From positions 1 to 8,308 of the forward strand of contig JAGHBH010000090.1 of NCBI GenBank assembly GCA_021161085.1: 8,308 nucleotides of DNA, written 5' to 3'. Under the pieces are notes generated by a model that was given only the letters and a program-made list of their open reading frames with translations, made no database searches and was not told the origin of the DNA. Both the position numbers and the translations under genes were made by a program. The DNA is from Thermoplasmata archaeon. GTDB taxonomy: Archaea > Thermoplasmatota > Thermoplasmata > JAGHBH01. Positions 5,502-8,308 of this stretch are shown here, piece by piece (position 1 is the stretch's first letter; each line of letters begins with the position of its first letter).

Positions 5502-6398
5502 TCACGGCATCAAGAGTGATACCTCGTTGGAGTCCGCATACAGCCCCTCTGTATCATATACACGGATCTTGAAATAGTAAGTGGTGAGATGCTGGAGGCC
5601 TTCTATTGTGTAGTCCACAGATTCCCTGTCCGTGATCGTTCCAGCCAGGGTCTCGTTCGATGGTGTGAACCCCGGGATGGTGGAATAGTGAACCTCGTAG
5701 CAGGCAAAATCCACATCCAGGTTCTCTGTCCATGAGAGCTGGGCGGAATCCGGCGGCAGAGGGATAGGTTGGGATAGGACCACCGGCGTGGGAGGCAGAT
5801 TGGATATGCCGCCTCCTCCCCCCGTGTCTGGCAGGGTCAGTGGCTCCGTGAAGGAATAGGGCACGGTTATGTGGGTGTATGTCCATACTCCGAAGGCCTT
5901 GGCCGGTATGGTCACCTTTCCCTCCACGGTCATGTTGCCTCCACCGGCCAGGAGGACATCCCTTGTAGGACCCGGAAGGGCCCAGATATTGATCTCTATG
6001 GAGAAAGAGTATTCCTGTGTGCCCTGTACAACGGAAAAAAAGTCTTTCTCACCATCTCCAACATGCTCCTCCTCGATGTAGATGTGATATATCAGGCGGT
6101 CCACATCTATGGTGGTGGAGGTGGGGTTGTCCAGGGTTATGACGAACGTCACGGTGTAGTTGCCAGGCGTCGATGATGGAACCACGCTGTCCACCCGCAT
6201 ATCCTCCACGGACAGTTGCCTGGCCGCATCATAGACCAGATAGAGGTGAATCCCCACTCCGATGAGGAGAATAACCGTTATCAGGGTCTTTATCTTCAGA
6301 GAGACGCGAAACGCTTTTTTGATGGCGGAAGGCCCCTTTCGGGGGGGAACCGCCCGGACTGGTCGCTCCGGAGACACGGAGGGGTTTGTCCCTTCCAC
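5502..6398 (-). CDS. Membrane-anchored LEA14-like and fibronectin type III protein
   Basis: A 298-residue product with four visible parts. The N-terminus (1-36) is basic, Pro/Arg/Lys-rich and probably cytoplasmic. A transmembrane segment at about 37-57 (TLITVILLIGVGIHLYLVY) acts as an uncleaved anchor. Residues 60-185 form a beta-rich LEA14/LEA_2-like domain with the typical NPTSTTIDVDRL pattern (91-102). After a DTGGGGG linker, a fibronectin type III domain spans about 203-297 (PPTPV..., LSWTE, YEVHYS, LTTYYFKIRVYD). The exported part therefore probably faces the outside. LEA14 domains are linked to desiccation or stress tolerance and FN3 to protein or glycan contacts; the actual role is unknown. 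The start is GTG 6398; no ATG is in frame after the fbp stop. A strong AGGAGGG (6422-6416) is 17 nt away, so GGGGGT (6410-6405) may act instead. It lies 24 bp after fbp on the same strand and is probably co-transcribed. Confidence 0.83.
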   Translation of the reverse strand: MEGTNPSVSPERPVRAVPPRKGPSAIKKAFRVSLKIKTLITVILLIGVGIHLYLVYDAARQLSVEDMRVDSVVPSSTPGNYTVTFVITLDNPTSTTIDVDRLIYHIYIEEEHVGDGEKDFFSVVQGTQEYSFSIEINIWALPGPTRDVLLAGGGNMTVEGKVTIPAKAFGVWTYTHITVPYSFTEPLTLPDTGGGGGISNLPPTPVVLSQPIPLPPDSAQLSWTENLDVDFACYEVHYSTIPGFTPSNETLAGTITDRESVDYTIEGLQHLTTYYFKIRVYDTEGLYADSNEVSLLMP

Positions 6399-6422
6399 CG
6401 GCAGACCCCCGCCATCCCTCCT

Positions 6423-7532
6423 CTACACCTTCTCGAACCTGTCCTTCAGCCTCTCAAGCACGCCTGGCAGGGTGGTGTATTCCATGTCCGCCATGGGAAG
6501 CCTGTGGGGCTCGAACGGGCCGTGTCTCCGCATGTAATCTGCTATCTCCTCGGCCTGCTGCCTGGTCCTGTCAAACGCGGGGTCATCAAACAGATCCACG
6601 GGCATGCCGAGAGTGGCGTTGGCCACCTGGAAGCCCAGGGCGGCGACCCTGGGGGGCCCGTCGAACCTTGTACACCGGGCGTCCTTGACGGATACAGGCA
6701 TTATGGGACCGTTGTGGCTACCCCGCATCCATCCGCTGACCAGATGGGGGAAGGCGAAGGGCTCCAGCACCTCGCCCAACGCCGGAAGGCCGCTCTGGGC
6801 ACGAACAACGGCCACGGGGTCATCCTTGCCCACATACTTGCCGGCCACATGGTAGAGCTTGTCCGTGGATATGACCGCCACGGGCTCGTCGGCGGGGAGG
6901 GGGCCGCCCTCCTTGGGGTACACCCTCTTTATGACGTATCTCTCCTTGGCCCCTATGAGGGCCAGGATGTCGTACATCTCCTCCGGAGCACTCAGAAATA
7001 CCTTCTTGTCCTCCATTATGTCCCATATCTCGAAAACGAATCCCTGGTGGGCGGAGGGGTCTATGACCAGCCCGGCTGTGTTGAAGGGGTCGGCGAATAT
7101 CCTGAAAATGGGGAGGTTGAACGCCCCGGGCTCGGTCTTGTCCATCATGAAGACCACGACGGGATCGCTCTTCCTCTCGGTGAACGCCATCTCGGCAGAA
7201 CCCGGCCCTAGGCCTTTGACGTTGCCGCTGAAGGCGTCCGCTAGGAGGTCCTGCCCTGCGCCGTAGAGCTTCAGTTCCTTCGCCTTGTCCGCCGCCTTCT
7301 GGAACGTCTCCCATGCGAGCTTGTGCACCTCCGTGCTGTCCTCCCCCTTGGTGTGGGTCATTATGAGTTCTAGGTCATCGCCCACATGGCTGACGTGGAA
7401 ATCCTTTATCACTCCGGCGGCCACCGCCTTTTTCAGATTCTCCTCTGCCGTTCTCATCAACTCCGGGTGGACGGTGGCGTGGCCAGGCCATCCCCCGACG
7501 TCCGCTTTTATCACACTAACCGTGGTTTTCAT
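6423..7532 (-). CDS. fbp: Fructose-1,6-bisphosphate aldolase/phosphatase
   Basis: The archaeal bifunctional gluconeogenic enzyme (class V FBPase). It condenses glyceraldehyde-3-phosphate and dihydroxyacetone phosphate and then removes the C1 phosphate, giving fructose-6-phosphate in the cytosol with Mg2+. The 369-residue product is collinear with the family from the KTTVSVIKADVGGWPGH start to the EYTTLP end. Metal and phosphate ligands are visible: D11, H18, D52-D53, Q94 and D131. The segment Y233-V-G-K236-D-D carries the family's catalytic tyrosine, the Schiff-base lysine and two metal-binding aspartates; Y352 matches the later active-site tyrosine. These equivalences rest on remembered family numbering. 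GTG 7541 is in frame three codons earlier, but ATG 7532 matches the usual family N-terminus. No clear Shine-Dalgarno is present, and a TATA-like box lies about 38 bp upstream. The stop is TAG. The LEA-FN3 gene follows 24 bp downstream. The enzyme implies that the organism performs gluconeogenesis. Confidence 0.97.
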   Translation of the reverse strand: MKTTVSVIKADVGGWPGHATVHPELMRTAEENLKKAVAAGVIKDFHVSHVGDDLELIMTHTKGEDSTEVHKLAWETFQKAADKAKELKLYGAGQDLLADAFSGNVKGLGPGSAEMAFTERKSDPVVVFMMDKTEPGAFNLPIFRIFADPFNTAGLVIDPSAHQGFVFEIWDIMEDKKVFLSAPEEMYDILALIGAKERYVIKRVYPKEGGPLPADEPVAVISTDKLYHVAGKYVGKDDPVAVVRAQSGLPALGEVLEPFAFPHLVSGWMRGSHNGPIMPVSVKDARCTRFDGPPRVAALGFQVANATLGMPVDLFDDPAFDRTRQQAEEIADYMRRHGPFEPHRLPMADMEYTTLPGVLERLKDRFEKV

Positions 7533-7564
7533 GGCTATCACTATCCGGGGAAGGAGAAGGAGAG

Positions 7565-7573
7565 GTTAAAAAA
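7565..7573 (-). promoter_or_regulatory. Putative TATA box of fbp
   Basis: On the minus strand this reads TTTTTTAAC (ATTTTTTAACC in context), preceded by CGGAAC as a possible BRE. It is centred about 38 bp before ATG 7532 and predicts initiation near 7544, a leader of roughly 12 nt. Confidence 0.45.
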
Positions 7574-7764
7574 TGTTCCGCCCCTCTGCCCGTGACTGTC
7601 AAGTTTAGAAAGTGATTTAGCGTTATAGTGTGTCATGTTCCCGATTGATTTTACACTCCAATTTGCCAGCCTCCTATGTAGTATGTGGTGGGATGGGAGT
7701 TTTCTCCAGAATGCTTCTTCCGGTGTTTCTGCCTTCTCGAAATCCATCACCCAAAGTACACATC
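7574..7764. other. AT-richer intergenic stretch without a recognised gene
   Basis: Between the fbp promoter and the second palindrome element, base composition falls below that of the coding DNA. It holds a short palindrome TGACTGTCA (7593-7601) and weak open frames on both strands. The better one runs on the minus strand from an in-frame ATG at 7747 to a TAG at 7543-7541 (about 68 codons, overlapping GTG 7541 by one base). It would contain the fbp TATA box and has codon use unlike its neighbours. I see no tRNA, no clear RNA hairpin with a terminator tract and no mobile-element ends. Confidence 0.5.
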
Positions 7765-7805
7765 CCCTTAACAAGACTACCTGTTAAAGTATTTTGGGAT
7801 ACTGC
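7765..7805 (+). promoter_or_regulatory. Second palindrome plus GGGATACTG element (site 2)
   Basis: TTAACAAG-N4-CCTGTTAA at 7768-7787 is an imperfect palindrome (7 of 8 arm pairs) followed by a short A/T spacer and GGGATACTGC. Aligned to 4222-4261 from AAC onwards, 28 of 36 positions are identical, with one base extra before it. It lies about 93 bp before the putative TATA box of the methylthiotransferase gene, nearly the same distance as site 1 from its own TATA box. Confidence 0.6.
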
Positions 7806-7866
7806 ATCCATTATCGGCATCCGGCATATCTCTGGTAGGTAGGGAGGAGACAGGGATATGGGATAA

Positions 7867-7875
7867 ATGATATAA
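7867..7875 (+). promoter_or_regulatory. Putative TATA box of the methylthiotransferase gene
   Basis: TGATATAAC is centred about 27 bp before the in-frame ATG at 7898, which would fit a leaderless start there, but only about 15 bp before ATG 7886. It is followed directly by ACCCGGA, the heptamer repeated three times before the double-HTH gene. Confidence 0.4.
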
Positions 7876-7885
7876 CCCGGAGACC

Positions 7886-8308
7886 ATGCACATCCCGATG
7901 GACCGTAAGGGAGAGGACGGACAGGGAGAGAAAGGGTACGAGAAAACAGGAAAGGTGTGGACCGAGGCATACGGGTGCACCATGAACCAGGGAGAGACCT
8001 TCCTCATCGAAGAGGCATATCTCTCCGCCGGGATGGAAAGGGCTTCTTCCCCCGAAGACGCGGATGTGATCATCATAGGTACATGCGTGGTCATCGACAC
8101 CACGGAGAGGAAGATGTGGAAAAGGATACGGGAACTCTCCCGCACATCCAGCCACAGGGAGCAGAGGCTGGTCATATCCGGCTGCCTGCCGCCCACCGCA
8201 GCCTCCAGGCTGAGAGAGATGGTGCCGGAGGCATATATCATACCCCCCGGGGTCTCCTGTTCGCCCTGCCCCTCCGATATGCCCCGCCTTGCTGCACAGG
8301 AAGACGCC
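7886..8308 (+). CDS. Threonylcarbamoyladenosine tRNA methylthiotransferase, N-terminal part
   Basis: The first 141 codons of a radical-SAM methylthiotransferase of the archaeal/eukaryotic (CDKAL1/e-MtaB-like) branch, cut by the window end. These enzymes convert t6A37 to ms2t6A37 in ANN-decoding tRNAs. Only the N-terminal UPF0004 (MTTase) domain is present. Its three auxiliary-cluster cysteines are visible: C31 in EAYGCTMNQGE, C67 in IIIGTCVVIDTTERK and C100 in LVISGCLPP. The YGCTMNQ motif resembles the archaeal/CDKAL1 subgroup more than MiaB. The radical SAM CxxxCxxC motif and TRAM domain would lie beyond the window. ATG 7886 and ATG 7898 are both in frame, after a stop at 7868. GGAG (7879-7882) is only 3 nt from ATG 7886, whereas the TATA box suits a leaderless start at 7898. 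About 23 hydrophilic residues (K, G and E rich) precede the domain, so a GTG at 7955 is also conceivable. Confidence 0.88.
   Translation, partial: MHIPMDRKGEDGQGEKGYEKTGKVWTEAYGCTMNQGETFLIEEAYLSAGMERASSPEDADVIIIGTCVVIDTTERKMWKRIRELSRTSSHREQRLVISGCLPPTAASRLREMVPEAYIIPPGVSCSPCPSDMPRLAAQEDA

Noticed and set aside
6396..6425. TAG readthrough (for example pyrrolysine) fusing fbp to the LEA-FN3 protein
   Set aside because: The frame is open across the spacer, but TAG also ends the MazG-like, tail-anchored and STAND-TPR genes here, so it looks like an ordinary stop. fbp ends at the usual family length.
6216..7211. Open frame of about 331 codons antisense to fbp and the LEA-FN3 gene
   Set aside because: It crosses two well-supported minus-strand genes and its G/H/L-rich product shows no conserved pattern.
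7630..7842. Open frame of 70 codons on the plus strand in the gap before the methylthiotransferase gene
   Set aside because: It has no ribosome site or family resemblance and runs through the conserved palindrome element, which is better explained as a DNA site.

Overview
The window looks like chromosomal DNA from a euryarchaeon, most likely of the Thermoplasmatota. The reasons are an archaeal fructose-1,6-bisphosphate aldolase/phosphatase, the N-terminus of a threonylcarbamoyladenosine tRNA methylthiotransferase of the archaeal/eukaryotic type, TATA-like boxes close upstream of most start codons with few good Shine-Dalgarno sites, and frequent AGG/AGA arginine and ATA isoleucine codons. The phylum is inferred from style and gene content; no rRNA or other marker gene is present. 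I see no rRNA, tRNA, CRISPR array, insertion sequence or phage gene.

Layout: (1) 49-339 (+) encodes a small MazG-type nucleotide pyrophosphohydrolase. It converges on (2) 336-1646 (-), a large unrecognised coiled-coil, proline-rich protein with a C-terminal membrane anchor; the two genes share the palindrome CTAG as their stop codons. (3) A roughly 200 bp divergent promoter region, containing a run of nine G, separates gene 2 from (4) 1847-4186 (+), a STAND/AAA-type ATPase fused to a C-terminal TPR array with an exact 40-residue period. (5) 4187-4367 is a promoter region with an 18 bp palindrome, a doubled 10-mer, three 15 bp direct repeats and a TATA box. It leads into (6) 4368-5468 (+), a regulator built from two copies of a helix-turn-helix plus partner-domain module. 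(7) On the minus strand, 7532-6423 encodes the bifunctional gluconeogenic FBP aldolase/phosphatase (fbp). It is followed 24 bp later by (8) 6398-5502, a membrane-anchored LEA14-like plus fibronectin type III surface protein, probably co-transcribed. (9) 7542-7885 is an AT-richer gap with the fbp promoter and a second copy of the palindrome element. (10) 7886 to the window end (+) is the first 141 codons of the methylthiotransferase.

Working together: most genes are single housekeeping or signalling units and do not form one pathway. The clearest unexplained signal is regulatory. A palindrome (TAACAGGA/TCCTGTTA type) followed by GGGATACTG occurs upstream of both the double-HTH regulator gene and the methylthiotransferase gene, about 95 bp before each TATA box, and the regulator's promoter has additional tandem repeats. 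This suggests an autoregulated transcription factor and a small regulon, or a dispersed intergenic repeat. The divergent pair of STAND-TPR ATPase and tail-anchored coiled-coil protein may be a functional pair, but that is inference from arrangement only.
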